64,000 bases of DNA from JBBRBB01 sp038206235. GTDB taxonomy: Bacteria > Bacteroidota > Bacteroidia > Chitinophagales > Chitinophagaceae. Both the position numbers and the translations under genes were made by a program. Location of the stretch: the NCBI GenBank assembly GCA_038206235.1, contig JBBRBB010000016.1:1-64000 (forward strand). Direction: 5' to 3'. This document shows positions 55,489-64,000 of the stretch, one piece after another. A model generated the notes under the pieces. That model saw only the letters and a program-made list of their open reading frames with translations. It was not told the DNA's origin and made no database searches. The first letter of the stretch is position 1, and each line of letters begins with the position of its first letter.

Positions 55489-56412
55489 ATGCTATGTACA
55501 AAATATTTTTTGCTTCTGTGTATTGCGCTGCTGGCTTCATCCTGCAAACAGCCGGCATCTCCACCCACTGAGCAATTCAAACAGCAATGGTGTGCCGGGA
55601 AAGCAGAATTAACCAGCTACAGCTTGCTGCAGAGCCGCTATGGCGAGATGAGAAAAGGAGAAGCCGTATTGATTTTTGTAACAGAAGATTTCTCCACTAA
55701 AAAACTGGTAAAGCTGGATGAGCCTGAAAAAACCAGTAATAAAGTAAGGGTGCTGAAAATGAATTTTACTAAAAAATTTTTTACAGGTATTTATCCTTAC
55801 TCTATGATGGTATCAGTTTTTACACCTGTTGATGAGAGTGGAAATGAGCAAACACTCAAAGCAAATTGTTCCTCTCAGGAATGGTGCGGACATACTTTTT
55901 CACAATTAAAATTATCGGGGAATAATTATCTCTGGCAATTGCATTCTTATTTTCAACAGGAAGGCAATCAAGAAAAAAAAGTAAATGCTACCATGCTTGA
56001 AGATGAATTGTGGAATCGCATCCGTCTAAATCCGGCTGTATTACCGCAGGGAAAAATTTCACTTATACCAAGTTTATTATGGCAACGGTTATCACATATG
56101 CAAATGCAGCAGGCAGATGCTCAAGTTACATTATCTGCAGCAGATACGGGTTTTATAAAAGTGGCGAATGCAAGCATGTACACCATTCAATATCCTTCAT
56201 TGAAAAGAACATTGAAAATATATTTCAGCAATTCATTTCCACATGAAATATTGGGCTGGCAGGATGAATATCCTGACGGATTTGGCGCAACTAAAAAAAT
56301 GCTGACAACACAGGCAGTAAGAAAAAAAACCTTATGGCTCGATTACTGGAAGCACAACTCAAATGCTGATAGCTCTTTTCGTGACAGCCTGCAACTAATG
56401 CGTTATGAATAG
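55489..56412 (+). CDS. Lipoprotein of unknown function
   Basis: 307 residues. FLLLCIALLASSCKQPAS is a clear lipobox (L-A-S-S-Cys19), so the protein is lipid-anchored. It begins QQWCAGKAELTSYSLLQSRY, GEMRKGEAVLIFVTEDFSTK, RVLKMNFTKKFFTGIYPYSM, ANCSSQEWCGHTFSQLKLSG and WLDYWKHNSNADSSF. The pattern (.e..SY.L.Q.RYGe.r.G.avlIfVTEdFs) is found in a conserved Bacteroidota lipoprotein group; I recall no proven function. Its end overlaps the next membrane-protein gene by 8 bases, implying co-transcription with it and with the TPR lipoprotein. Confidence 0.75.
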   Translation: MLCTKYFLLLCIALLASSCKQPASPPTEQFKQQWCAGKAELTSYSLLQSRYGEMRKGEAVLIFVTEDFSTKKLVKLDEPEKTSNKVRVLKMNFTKKFFTGIYPYSMMVSVFTPVDESGNEQTLKANCSSQEWCGHTFSQLKLSGNNYLWQLHSYFQQEGNQEKKVNATMLEDELWNRIRLNPAVLPQGKISLIPSLLWQRLSHMQMQQADAQVTLSAADTGFIKVANASMYTIQYPSLKRTLKIYFSNSFPHEILGWQDEYPDGFGATKKMLTTQAVRKKTLWLDYWKHNSNADSSFRDSLQLMRYE

Positions 56413-57757
56413 GCAGTTGTCTTATAAAAAAACATGGCTGCTATACTTATTGCTTTTGGCAAGTGTGTTTGCATATTATTGGTTATGCTATAAAACCGAA
56501 AGAGAAAATTTTTTGCAGGTATTCGCATTATTTACTTTATTGTTTGCCTGCTGCTATTTCATCATTCGCTATTTTTCAATTTCTCATTTTAATCAATTGA
56601 TGATTGCAGGCATACTGTTGCGCATGCTGCTTTTGTTTGCTGTGCCAAATCTTTCAGATGATGTGTACCGTTTTATTTGGGACGGAAGACTTGCAGCAAA
56701 TGGTATCAATCCTTATAGCTGGTTGCCTGCTGAGGTAATACAATTACCACCAATCACTGGATTGACAACAGCATTGTACAACCATTTGAATTCTCAGCAT
56801 TACTACACAATTTATCCTCCCGTGTTGCAGGGAATATTCTGGATTACGGCAAAATTATTTCCTGAAAATATATACGCTTCTGTTGTTTGCATGAAAAGCA
56901 TTATTCTTTTAGCTGAAGCGGGGAACATTTTTTTGCTCACACGATTATTACAAAAGCTGCAACTGCCTAAACAAATATCATTGCTCTACATGCTTAATCC
57001 TTTGATTATTGCAGAGCTTACCGGCAATGTTCATTTTGATGCGGGGATGATATTTTTTCTGCTGCTAAGTTTCCTGTTGCTGTTGCAAAAAAACTTATAT
57101 GTGTCTGCTTTGTTTTTTGGAATCAGCATAGCAACTAAACTGGTGCCTGTGGTTTTTCTTCCGCTATTAATAAGTAAATTAGGCTGGAAGAAAGGTTTTA
57201 TCTATTCAATGATAACCGGTGCAGTAACAGTTATTTTGTTTGCTGCTTTTCTAGATACAGAAACAATTCAGCATTTTCTCAACAGCGCTGATTTGTTCTT
57301 TTCCCACTTTGAATTTAATGCGAGCTTCTATTATATAATCCGGTGGTTGGGAGAGCTGATAACGGGCTTCAATATTATTAAGTGGGCTGGTCCGCTGCTT
57401 TCAGCAATTGCTCTTGTTATTATCTTTTTTATTTCTTTCTATAACAGGAATATTTCAATGCAACAATTTTTTATAAAAGCATTATTCATCATCACTATCT
57501 GGTATTTTTTTTCAACAACAGTGCATCCGTGGTATGTTTGCCTACCTATGGCTCTTTCCATTTTTACACAGTACAAATATGCACTTGTGTGGTCTTATGT
57601 TACAACGCTTAGCTATTATGCTTATCACTCAACACCGGTTAAAGAAAATTTGCCGTTGGTGGCATTCAGTTATTTGCTGGTGATTGGATATGGATGTTTG
57701 GAAGTAAGGATAAGGAATAATAAATTGAAGAACACTTTTCAACAGAATATATCATGA
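56405..57757 (+). CDS. Multi-spanning membrane glycosyltransferase (GT-C / GT87-like)
   Basis: 450 residues, about 11-12 transmembrane helices. The first extracellular loop has NLSDDVYRFIWDGRLAANGI followed by NPYSWLP, the D-D-v-YRf.WDGr....G.nPY signature of GT-C mannosyl- or polyprenyl-phosphate-sugar-dependent transferases, with the DD pair as the likely catalytic acids. HYYTIYPPVLQGIFWITAKL and VHPWYVCLPMALSIF (hpwY) are also typical. It would transfer a sugar from a lipid-linked donor on the periplasmic face. The lipoprotein gene upstream and TPR gene downstream overlap its ends, so a three-gene operon is likely. Confidence 0.85.
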   Translation: MNRQLSYKKTWLLYLLLLASVFAYYWLCYKTERENFLQVFALFTLLFACCYFIIRYFSISHFNQLMIAGILLRMLLLFAVPNLSDDVYRFIWDGRLAANGINPYSWLPAEVIQLPPITGLTTALYNHLNSQHYYTIYPPVLQGIFWITAKLFPENIYASVVCMKSIILLAEAGNIFLLTRLLQKLQLPKQISLLYMLNPLIIAELTGNVHFDAGMIFFLLLSFLLLLQKNLYVSALFFGISIATKLVPVVFLPLLISKLGWKKGFIYSMITGAVTVILFAAFLDTETIQHFLNSADLFFSHFEFNASFYYIIRWLGELITGFNIIKWAGPLLSAIALVIIFFISFYNRNISMQQFFIKALFIITIWYFFSTTVHPWYVCLPMALSIFTQYKYALVWSYVTTLSYYAYHSTPVKENLPLVAFSYLLVIGYGCLEVRIRNNKLKNTFQQNIS

Positions 57758-57939
57758 AAGCATTTAATGCGCCCGCTATGATTATGCATTTAATTCACTT
57801 TAGCCTCATCTGCAAAATTATTTATCTTACAAAATTATTTACTGCCCTCATGATAAGAAAATCGTTTAACCAACTCACATTACCTATCCGAAACAGAGAA
57901 TTTTCTTACGCATCATCAAATCCTGTGTGGTTGATGTCA

Positions 57940-59109
57940 ATGAAGTTTATTTTAATTTTCATTATTGCTGCTTCATATGGTTGCAGCAGCGTTCATAAAA
58001 CTGAATACGCTTCTAGTACTGAAATTGATTTAAAAAGGAAATTAAAAGCAGCAGAAAATCATCTATACACTATTCATTTAAACGCAGGTGAGTTTCTTCA
58101 CATTAGGGTAATGCAGTATGGAATTGATGTGATAGCAACGGTGCAATCAGCCGACAAACAATTTGCAGAGCAATTCGATTCACCAACCGGTGAACTGGAT
58201 GCAGAAGATATTTATTTGTTAAGTAACAATTCAGAAAATTATGAAATTGAAATTTATCCGGCACAGAAATATGCTGACCCTGGTGATTATGTAATTAAAA
58301 TCATTCATCTTAAAAGAGCATCTGAAAGCGATAAAAAATGGATGGCGGCCTTCGCATCAAACCAAAAAGCTGATAAGTTGAGAGCAAATCCTGAAACACG
58401 TCAACAAAGCATCGAACAATACAAATTGGCGATGGCGGAATGGAAAGCATTACACGATACCTTACAGTATGCAAGTGCAATGAGGTCTCTTGGATTTGTT
58501 TATATCAGGCAAAAAAATTATGAAGAAGCCATTCGCATTTTTAATCAGCTACTGTCCGTATGGAAACAACTTAGCGATATGAGATCCGAAGGATTTACTT
58601 ATCTCATTATTGGTCGAATTTACGACTTGCAAAAAGACTTTAAAACATCTCTCGAATATAATCTTAGCTCACTTGATTACTGGATTAAAGTGAAAGATGT
58701 AGATCAGGAAACTTTTACTTTGATGAACATTGGTAATCTCTACGCTCATTTATCTGATAAACAAAAAGCAATTGAGTATTTTGAACAGGCATTGAAAAAA
58801 AATGAACAGTCAGAACGACCATCCGTGAAAGCAGTTGTGCTGCGGGATTATGCTGCTGCTATGTTATCTGTAGGCGATAGTCAAAAAGCAATTGCATTGT
58901 ATGAACAATCAATAAAACAATGGCAGGCAACAGTAAACACCCCTGAAGAAGCAAGAACAGATGTTTTGCTTGCAGCTCATTTTGCGGAGAATGGAAATAA
59001 GCAGCAGGCTATTCATTATTATAATCATGCTTTTGATATCTGGAAAAAAATGGATGAACAAAATGAAATGAAAACCATACAATCGGCTTTAGATAAATTG
59101 GAAAAATAA
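57940..59109 (+). CDS. TPR-repeat lipoprotein
   Basis: 389 residues from Met 57940. This start gives FILIFIIAASYGCSSVHK, a lipobox around Cys15; an ORF start at 57754 overlapping the upstream gene would bury that signal. An N-terminal beta-rich region (HLYTIHLNAGEFLHIRVMQY, EIEIYPAQKYADPGDYVIKI) resembles a small PPC-like domain. Then about five tetratricopeptide repeats follow (YASAMRSLGFVYIRQKNYEE, GFTYLIIGRIYDLQKDFKTS, TFTLMNIGNLYAHLSDKQKA, VLRDYAAAMLSVGDSQKAIA). TPRs are protein-protein interaction scaffolds. It is presumably a periplasmic or outer-membrane adaptor; the partner is unknown. Confidence 0.8.
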   Translation: MKFILIFIIAASYGCSSVHKTEYASSTEIDLKRKLKAAENHLYTIHLNAGEFLHIRVMQYGIDVIATVQSADKQFAEQFDSPTGELDAEDIYLLSNNSENYEIEIYPAQKYADPGDYVIKIIHLKRASESDKKWMAAFASNQKADKLRANPETRQQSIEQYKLAMAEWKALHDTLQYASAMRSLGFVYIRQKNYEEAIRIFNQLLSVWKQLSDMRSEGFTYLIIGRIYDLQKDFKTSLEYNLSSLDYWIKVKDVDQETFTLMNIGNLYAHLSDKQKAIEYFEQALKKNEQSERPSVKAVVLRDYAAAMLSVGDSQKAIALYEQSIKQWQATVNTPEEARTDVLLAAHFAENGNKQQAIHYYNHAFDIWKKMDEQNEMKTIQSALDKLEK

Positions 59110-59430
59110 TCCACCAGATACTTTTATTATTTTTTGCCAGTTATTAACTATTTTATTTTACAACAATTAAGGATTTTTGACGGTCTGCCTGATTAATGAA
59201 TAAAGCATATAGTGTCATCAAAAAAAAACATAAAATCCCGTTCAAAAATTAAGCAACCGATGTGCAAAAAAAAAAATTTAACCAGGAAATTTTGAAAGTT
59301 TTTTTTATGAATGGTAATTACGGGAATACCGTGACAAAATAGAGGATGCCTGCAAATGGATTAGTAACAAGACAGATGTGTTAACTGTTTCGCCAAACAA
59401 CAAAATAGCAGACTTTGTCAATTGGAATGA
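59110..59430. other. AT-rich intergenic stretch before the VOC pseudogene
   Basis: No intact gene or RNA recognised. It contains long A runs (59212-59225, 59258-59282). Broken frames around 59330-59430 may be the 5' part of the VOC remnant or another relic. Confidence 0.4.
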
Positions 59431-59792
59431 AAGCTTTTTATTTCTTTGATAGTTGCAGAAGCGTTGCAGAGTTCATTGCCCGTTTTCATTGGATAATAAA
59501 TCTGATAAAAATTTTGATAGCGATTTCATTCTTTGCTTAAGTGAAGTTGGTATTGCAGCAGATGATGCGGTAATTGAAGTTGATAAAATAGTTACAACGT
59601 ACAATCTGCCCATTTCTTCAAGCAACCTCTTTTAAAAATTTCGCTGCTCTCGGTGATGATAATGGTCTTCTTATTCTTTCAGCCAAAGGGAGAAGCTGGT
59701 ATCCTACCAATATTCCTGCACAATCCTTTTGGCAAAAAATGATTTTTAGACAGAATGGAAAAGTGAACAGCTTTACTGTAAATAAAAAGTAG
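59430..59792 (+). pseudogene. Decayed VOC/glyoxalase-family gene
   Basis: One frame (about 59500-59634) gives DFILCLSEVGIAADDAVIEV, DKIVTTYNLPISSSNLF, then stop. The next frame continues KNFAALGDDNGLLILSAKGR followed by SWYPTNIPAQSFWQKMIF, ending TAG 59790. The second half is the C-terminal strand-pair of VOC proteins (faalGDdnGLlIl...gr.W.Pt..pA). The frameshift lies near 59634, and the N-terminus is not recoverable. It is the second dead VOC gene in the window. Confidence 0.65.
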
Positions 59793-59833
59793 CATTGCCT
59801 TTATTCAAACACCACCTTCCCAAAAAAAAATTT

Positions 59834-61504
59834 TTATCTTATTAATTCCATTTGCTTTGAATCAACTTTCTTTCCATCAACAATTAATGTATAGATATAA
59901 TTGCCCGGCTGTGATCTTTTTATTGCAGTGATGGTTATTTTTTCAGAACCTTTTTTCTTTAAGGCAATCGTTTGCACGGGAGTGCCGCTAACATTACTGA
60001 TTATTAATTGGGCGTTGTTAATATTAAAAGGAATATAATAACCAATAGATGTGCTGCTGGTATAAGGGTTGGGTGTATTTTGTTCCAGATGTGCAGTTTC
60101 AGCAGAAGCATCTGATTGATGAGTCTCCTTTTTTTCAACAGGCAGGTTAACGATTGCAGATTGTGATGGAGCTTGAGAGGAAATTTGTTGCTGAGATTTT
60201 ACGGCAGCATTTTTCTGCGTGGATAAAAGATTGAGTTGTGATTTCAGGGAATCATTTTGTATGTGCAATTTCAAAATTTCAGATTGCGATGGAGCTTGGA
60301 AGGAAATTTGTTGCTGGGATTTTTCGGCAGCATTCATCTTGTTTATTAAAAACCTGAGTTGCGATTGCAACGAATCATTTTGTATTCGCAAATTGTTTAC
60401 TGATGTTTTTAAACTATCATTTGCTGCGCTTAATTCCTGAACAGCTTTTGTTAACGGCGCAACAAAATCACTATACCGCAAGCCCAATATATTTCCAGAG
60501 CTGTCAATCCCTGAAAAATTATAACCTATATTTTTTGCTGCCTTATCTACATCCTGAGCCACAAAACCGCTGAATTGTATTTTATCAATATCATATTTTC
60601 CTTCCCATTCATTTCTGTCTGTAATCCCCTCCATTAAATTTTGCTTCAGTAAGTTTGTATTGAATGTTACAGGTCTCAAAGATTTAATAAAATCAAGACC
60701 ATGCACATTTTCCTGTACATTTTCCTGCATTCGTTCATCTGCTGAGGTTGTCCATCCTACTTGTCCGCCAATGCTTGTAACTGAGCCGTTGCCCAGCCGT
60801 ATTTTGTTGCTGGCATCTGTTAAAGCAGTATAGCCAATGGCCGTTGCATTTGTAAGATTATCAGCCCTTACATTTGCACTGTCACCCAACGCTGTATTGT
60901 AGCTTCCGGTTTTATTAGCACTAAGTGCAGACCTTCCGTCAGCAGTATTAAAATTGCCTGTTGTATTATTAATAAGAGATGCAAAACCGTTTGCCGTATT
61001 AGCGCTTCCTGTTGTATTGTAATAAAGAGCAATGTAGCCATGGGCTGTATTAGCGGCGCCTGTTATATTTGAATAAAGAGTTGTATAGCCGGTTGCTGTA
61101 TTTGAAGTTCCGATTGTGTTAGCATAAAGCGATTGTGAGCCATTAGCCGTATTGCTGTTTCCAGTAAGATTAGAAGTAAGCGCCATAAAACCGGCAGCGG
61201 TATTAAAATTTCCTTTTGTGTTTACAGAAAGAGACTGGCTGCCAAAAGCACTGTTGCCTATTCCGGTTAAATTTTCTGCCAAATTAAAATTCAGGCTCTG
61301 ATACCCAAAGCCCGTATTTCCTTTTAATAAATCATAGTCAATATAGCCCGCCTTTTGATTATTTACTTTTAATATTAAGGGTTGTGCGCTTGCACTGTTT
61401 ACAAGATTTACAGCAGTATCTGGAGCAACGGGAGTAGATTGTGTGAAAGTGGTGAAGCTAATAAGCACACAAATGCTAATTATAATAATTGATTTAGACT
61501 TCAT
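59834..61504 (-). CDS. T9SS-exported adhesin-like protein: trimeric head repeats, S74 autoprocessing domain, coiled coil, sorting domain
   Basis: 556 residues. The signal peptide ends TTFTQ. Residues 55-210 carry about seven 24-residue repeats of the NTANGxxSLxxNTTGxxNTA type (YadA-like head / left-handed beta-roll). SADERMQENVQENVHGLDFI then KSLRPVTFNTNLLK is the peptidase-S74/ICA start (usually SDeRlKenI), here with Gln-Glu in place of Lys-Glu. A coiled coil with duplicated QNDSLKSQLNLLSTQKNAAV / QNDSLQSQLRFLINKMNAAE segments and QQISSQAPSQS follows. The C-terminus LEQNTPNPYTSSTSIGYYIP ... GNYIYTLIVDGKKVDSKQME is a T9SS sorting domain. It is probably a surface-displayed fibrous protein; S74 may self-cleave. 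Confidence 0.86.
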   Translation of the reverse strand: MKSKSIIIISICVLISFTTFTQSTPVAPDTAVNLVNSASAQPLILKVNNQKAGYIDYDLLKGNTGFGYQSLNFNLAENLTGIGNSAFGSQSLSVNTKGNFNTAAGFMALTSNLTGNSNTANGSQSLYANTIGTSNTATGYTTLYSNITGAANTAHGYIALYYNTTGSANTANGFASLINNTTGNFNTADGRSALSANKTGSYNTALGDSANVRADNLTNATAIGYTALTDASNKIRLGNGSVTSIGGQVGWTTSADERMQENVQENVHGLDFIKSLRPVTFNTNLLKQNLMEGITDRNEWEGKYDIDKIQFSGFVAQDVDKAAKNIGYNFSGIDSSGNILGLRYSDFVAPLTKAVQELSAANDSLKTSVNNLRIQNDSLQSQLRFLINKMNAAEKSQQQISFQAPSQSEILKLHIQNDSLKSQLNLLSTQKNAAVKSQQQISSQAPSQSAIVNLPVEKKETHQSDASAETAHLEQNTPNPYTSSTSIGYYIPFNINNAQLIISNVSGTPVQTIALKKKGSEKITITAIKRSQPGNYIYTLIVDGKKVDSKQMELIR

Positions 61505-61759
61505 AGTAGAGTTTTTAGAGATATATAAATATACATTTTCTGAATGATAAAAATGAAGCTCTTTGATGCAACCGTTTTCTCATGTTGTGTTTTTTAACAT
61601 CTTGAGAATGTCCGTAATCTTTATTTAACAGGTAAATATTTGCTTATCTTCAATATTAATTTCAACGGGTTTGTATGAGGCGAATGGAAATCCAATTCTA
61701 TGCCAAAGGTGTCGTTGGTTTACCCAAATCTAAAAACATTATTTCGGACGATATTTATT
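61505..61759. other. Intergenic region
   Basis: AT-rich; it must hold the promoter of the 59834-61504 gene. No repeat or RNA seen. Confidence 0.4.
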
Positions 61760-62752
61760 CTAATTCACGGCTGCATTTTCAACCTCGGGATTACCTTTTG
61801 ATTCTGCACTAAAAATTTTAAACAATCCTGCAATAAATCCTGCTCCATAAGAGATATGGATAATAAAATAAGCGATTGTAATTCTCATTAACTGCATAAA
61901 AGTGCTTTTGCTTTTGAGTGTATAAAAAATATTCATGCAGGCATATATTGTCAAAGGAAGCAATCCGGTGTAAAAATGTTTTACAAGCATAAAGGGCAAG
62001 CAAATTAAGTATAAAACAAATAAGGGCGGAGCCAGGTGTCTTATGCTTAGGGCAGATCTGTTTTTAATTAATACAAGCGGTTTATACAGCCCGTATTCAA
62101 AATATTGTTTAAAAAGCATTCTAAATTTTTTTCTGGGATGATAATAAAGCCTGATGCCGGGGGATTGATAAATACGCAATCCTTTGCTCACTGCCCGGTA
62201 ATGAAATTCATCGTCCTGATTTCGTTTTAAGCTTTCATCGAAAGGGCCCGTAATAGTGAATATATTTTTTTTCCATGCGCCGGGATAAACACTGTTTGTA
62301 AAGCCTTCAAATTTTTCAAAGTGAAAAGAGCTGTTGCCTACTCCGAATAGGGTAGAGGTAGCATGGCCAATTGCTTTTTGGGTTAAGTTTCCTTGAGCAA
62401 TTCTCATGGGTCCTCCAATTATATCTGCACCGGTTTGCTCAAATGTTTCAAGAATTTTTTCAAAATAATCATCGGCATATTCTGTATGCGCATCCACCCT
62501 TATAATAATATCGCCTCTTGCTTCCCGTATAGCCATGTTGAGGGCATAAGCTACATAGCGGTTCTCGTTTTTTAGCAATCTTACAAAGGGATACTTTTGA
62601 ATATACTTACAGAGCAAATCGCTTGTGCCGTCATTCGAGTTTCCATCTATAAAAATAATCTCTTTGTTATCGGGCTTTGCTTTAATACAAAAATCGAGCA
62701 CATGTGTAATGTACTTTAATTCGTTATAGACAGGGCAAATTACACTTATCAT
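61760..62752 (-). CDS. GT2 glycosyltransferase, ExoA-like
   Basis: 330 residues. MISVICPVYNELKYITHVLD, EIIFIDGNSNDGTSDLLCKY (DG.SnDGT), RYVAYALNMAIREARGDIII, RVDAHTEYADDYFEKIL (DxH, the variant DxD), GGPMRIAQGNLTQKAIGHAT, SVYPGAWKKNIFTITGPFDE and SLKRNQDDEFHYRAVSKGLR (QDDEf), then transmembrane spans PLFVLYLICLPFMLV and LLPLTIYACMNIFY. The layout matches ExoA-type succinoglycan transferases that work on lipid-linked oligosaccharides. It is followed on the same strand by the GT4 gene at 62977 across a 224-bp gap without evident features. Sugar and acceptor unknown. Confidence 0.88.
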   Translation of the reverse strand: MISVICPVYNELKYITHVLDFCIKAKPDNKEIIFIDGNSNDGTSDLLCKYIQKYPFVRLLKNENRYVAYALNMAIREARGDIIIRVDAHTEYADDYFEKILETFEQTGADIIGGPMRIAQGNLTQKAIGHATSTLFGVGNSSFHFEKFEGFTNSVYPGAWKKNIFTITGPFDESLKRNQDDEFHYRAVSKGLRIYQSPGIRLYYHPRKKFRMLFKQYFEYGLYKPLVLIKNRSALSIRHLAPPLFVLYLICLPFMLVKHFYTGLLPLTIYACMNIFYTLKSKSTFMQLMRITIAYFIIHISYGAGFIAGLFKIFSAESKGNPEVENAAVN

Positions 62753-62976
62753 TAGCGAATTATAAAATGGGTTTCATGTAATATTAAATTTTCATTTTAA
62801 TGTTAGCGATAATTTTATTTCTGATAACTATTCATGTCAAAAAAAAAAGATACTTAACTTAAATTTTATCGCTCACAGCATTGAAAATCAGGTGTCGAAA
62901 TTTATCAATTTCAAATTAAGCAACAATGATACTAAAAAATATTTTAGCTATTTTATTCGTGAAAAAAAACATCTTA

Positions 62977-63996
62977 TTAAAAATGCTGCAGCAATTTATT
63001 CCATTCATTCTTTATAGTATTAGAGTCATATTGCTCGGCAGTAATTCTTGCATGGCTGCTTAATTTTTTGGCAAGCGCTGCATCATGCACCAAGCTATCA
63101 ATAACCTGCACAAAACCTGCCGCATCGCCTGGTGGCATCAGCATTCCGTTTTCAGCATGGCTAATCATATATTTCATCCCTCCCACATTTGTGCTTACTA
63201 CAAGCATTCCCAAAGCCATAGCTTCTGCAACGCTTACAGGTGCATTATCAAAATTTGATGTGTTTATAAAAAAATCATAGCTAGCTGAAAGCCTTATCCA
63301 GTCTTGCTTTTGCGATAAGCCGGTAAATTCAATGTGTTGATGTAAATTAAGCTTTGCTGATAATTGTCTGCATGTTTCAAGACTACCATCTTTATCAGGA
63401 CCAATCATAATTAATTTTGCATTATTATAAATCAATAATAATTGCTGCAAAATTTGTAACGCTAACTGCGGATTATAAATGTTGTGAAAAGAGCGCAGCC
63501 AAAACAATGTGGGGCTGCATTCAGTTCGCTGCTTAAATGGATATTCTTTTATTTCAATCGGATTTTTTATTACAATGCAATGCCAGTTTTTTTTCTGCAA
63601 ATGATGTTTCAAATAATCTGAAACTGCAACATTCATAAAGCTATTCATGAATAATTGAGCGCATAAGCGGGGAGAGCTTTTTATACGCTGGGGCAAATTC
63701 CCTCCATGCAAACAGGTAATATACGGTATGCGTAAGCTTCTGCAAAACAGTGAACATGCCAGCGCAAAATAAAAAGCATTTGTGCTGTAGACAGCAAGAA
63801 GAGCAACTGAATTTTTACGGTTATTATAAATCGTTCCCAGCATGGTTACTAATCGCATCATTTTTTGTTTTTTGCTGCTGGTGCAAACAACCTGGTATTC
63901 TTCATTCTTTAATAAAGGAACAAGCGCTTCGGCAGCAGTAGGCGTGTACCCGTGTACAGTAAGAAAATTATCTGCATAAATTATTTTTTTATTCAT
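62977..63996 (-). CDS. GT4 (RfaB-type) glycosyltransferase
   Basis: 339 residues, GT-B fold. NKKIIYADNFLTVHGYTPTA, IPYITCLHGGNLPQRIKSSP (HGG.lp), VAVSDYLKHHLQKKNWHCIV (vs.y....), IKNPIEIKEYPFKQRTECSP (NPi), LFWLRSFHNIYNPQLALQIL (lR....iYnp), LIMIGPDKDGSLETCRQLSA, VEFTGLSQ-type IEFTGLSQKQDW, and the donor-binding motif FINTSNFDNAPVSVAEAMAL (dn.P.sv.EAma.G.pvvstnvGG). These are retaining GT4 enzymes of surface glycan assembly. The Met start (63996) is at the window edge, so an upstream in-frame start cannot be excluded. Confidence 0.86.
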   Translation of the reverse strand: MNKKIIYADNFLTVHGYTPTAAEALVPLLKNEEYQVVCTSSKKQKMMRLVTMLGTIYNNRKNSVALLAVYSTNAFYFALACSLFCRSLRIPYITCLHGGNLPQRIKSSPRLCAQLFMNSFMNVAVSDYLKHHLQKKNWHCIVIKNPIEIKEYPFKQRTECSPTLFWLRSFHNIYNPQLALQILQQLLLIYNNAKLIMIGPDKDGSLETCRQLSAKLNLHQHIEFTGLSQKQDWIRLSASYDFFINTSNFDNAPVSVAEAMALGMLVVSTNVGGMKYMISHAENGMLMPPGDAAGFVQVIDSLVHDAALAKKLSSHARITAEQYDSNTIKNEWNKLLQHF

Positions 63997-64000
63997 GTGA

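Noticed and set aside
59834..61504. Prophage tail-fibre gene (S74 domain)
   Set aside because: It has a signal peptide and a T9SS sorting domain and no phage genes around it.
1..64000. tRNA genes
   Set aside because: No cloverleaf with a T-loop GGTTCRANNCC motif was found by eye; a covariance search would be decisive.

Overview
The window (about 37% G+C by eye) reads as chromosome from a Bacteroidota bacterium, most likely family Chitinophagaceae or a close relative. The evidence is a type IX secretion pair (PorV2-like and PorU2-like), SprB-type adhesin repeats, T9SS C-terminal sorting domains, CarboxypepD_reg/TonB receptors, the Prx6/PurC/PyrR/PdhB homologue types, and a promoter in front of RNase P RNA that fits the Bacteroidota -33 TTG / -7 TAnnTTTG pattern. 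No tRNA, rRNA, CRISPR array or prophage was seen.

Layout. 1-2017 (minus): N-terminal part of a very large glycine-rich, repeat-bearing secreted adhesin, broken by a frameshift. 2300-5000: a graveyard of decayed mobile and toxin-antitoxin (TA) DNA (an IS1182-type transposase relic, two DUF2442 fragments, a wrecked hicBA pair) around an apparently intact RelE/ParE-type pair. 5.4-9.7 kb: a DUF421 membrane protein, a PD-(D/E)XK protein of unknown role, MutL and a Uma2 nuclease-like protein. 10.1-13.5 kb: a secreted possible metallohydrolase, rnpB, a roughly 1 kb gene-poor stretch and a secreted thioredoxin. 13.7-17.5 kb: PyrR, a four-helix-bundle protein, PyrB, CoaD, a glycogen-binding-like protein and a cold-shock protein. 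17.8-20 kb: a type II-like restriction-modification pair and a truncated PIN gene. 20.2-27.7 kb: PorV2-like, an acyltransferase and PorU2-like. 27.7-30.2 kb: small TA-like genes and a frameshifted methyltransferase. 30.2-43 kb: ArgS, GtrA, TrhO, a deleted Mrr nuclease, an AlkD-like protein, a TsaA-domain protein, peroxiredoxin, PurC, a TonB receptor and PdhB. 43-52.8 kb: a second TonB receptor, a sigma-54-type regulator, MiaA, a Cys/Met-metabolism PLP enzyme, DinB, L31, SerA and a CooC-like ATPase. 52.9-64 kb: glycosyltransferases and membrane or lipoproteins for surface glycans, plus a T9SS-targeted protein with adhesin-head repeats and an S74 autoprocessing domain.

How genes fit together. 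PorV2/PorU2-like proteins would carry and process substrates such as the 61 kb protein and probably the adhesin at position 1. The glycosyltransferases at 53-57 kb and 62-64 kb could build the surface polysaccharide to which T9SS substrates are anchored, though nothing here proves it. PyrR/PyrB, PurC, SerA and the PLP enzyme are housekeeping metabolism. The restriction-modification pair, the Mrr relic, the PD-(D/E)XK protein and the several live or dead TA loci suggest repeated gain and loss of defence and addiction modules.

The most unusual pattern is not a gene. At least eight places carry short tandem arrays with a strict 7-bp period (sometimes 8 bp) but different sequences. Two lie inside the conserved genes mutL and argS and encode the same Gln-Ser-Ala-Val-type repeat. 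Separate families of dispersed palindromes sit at gene ends.
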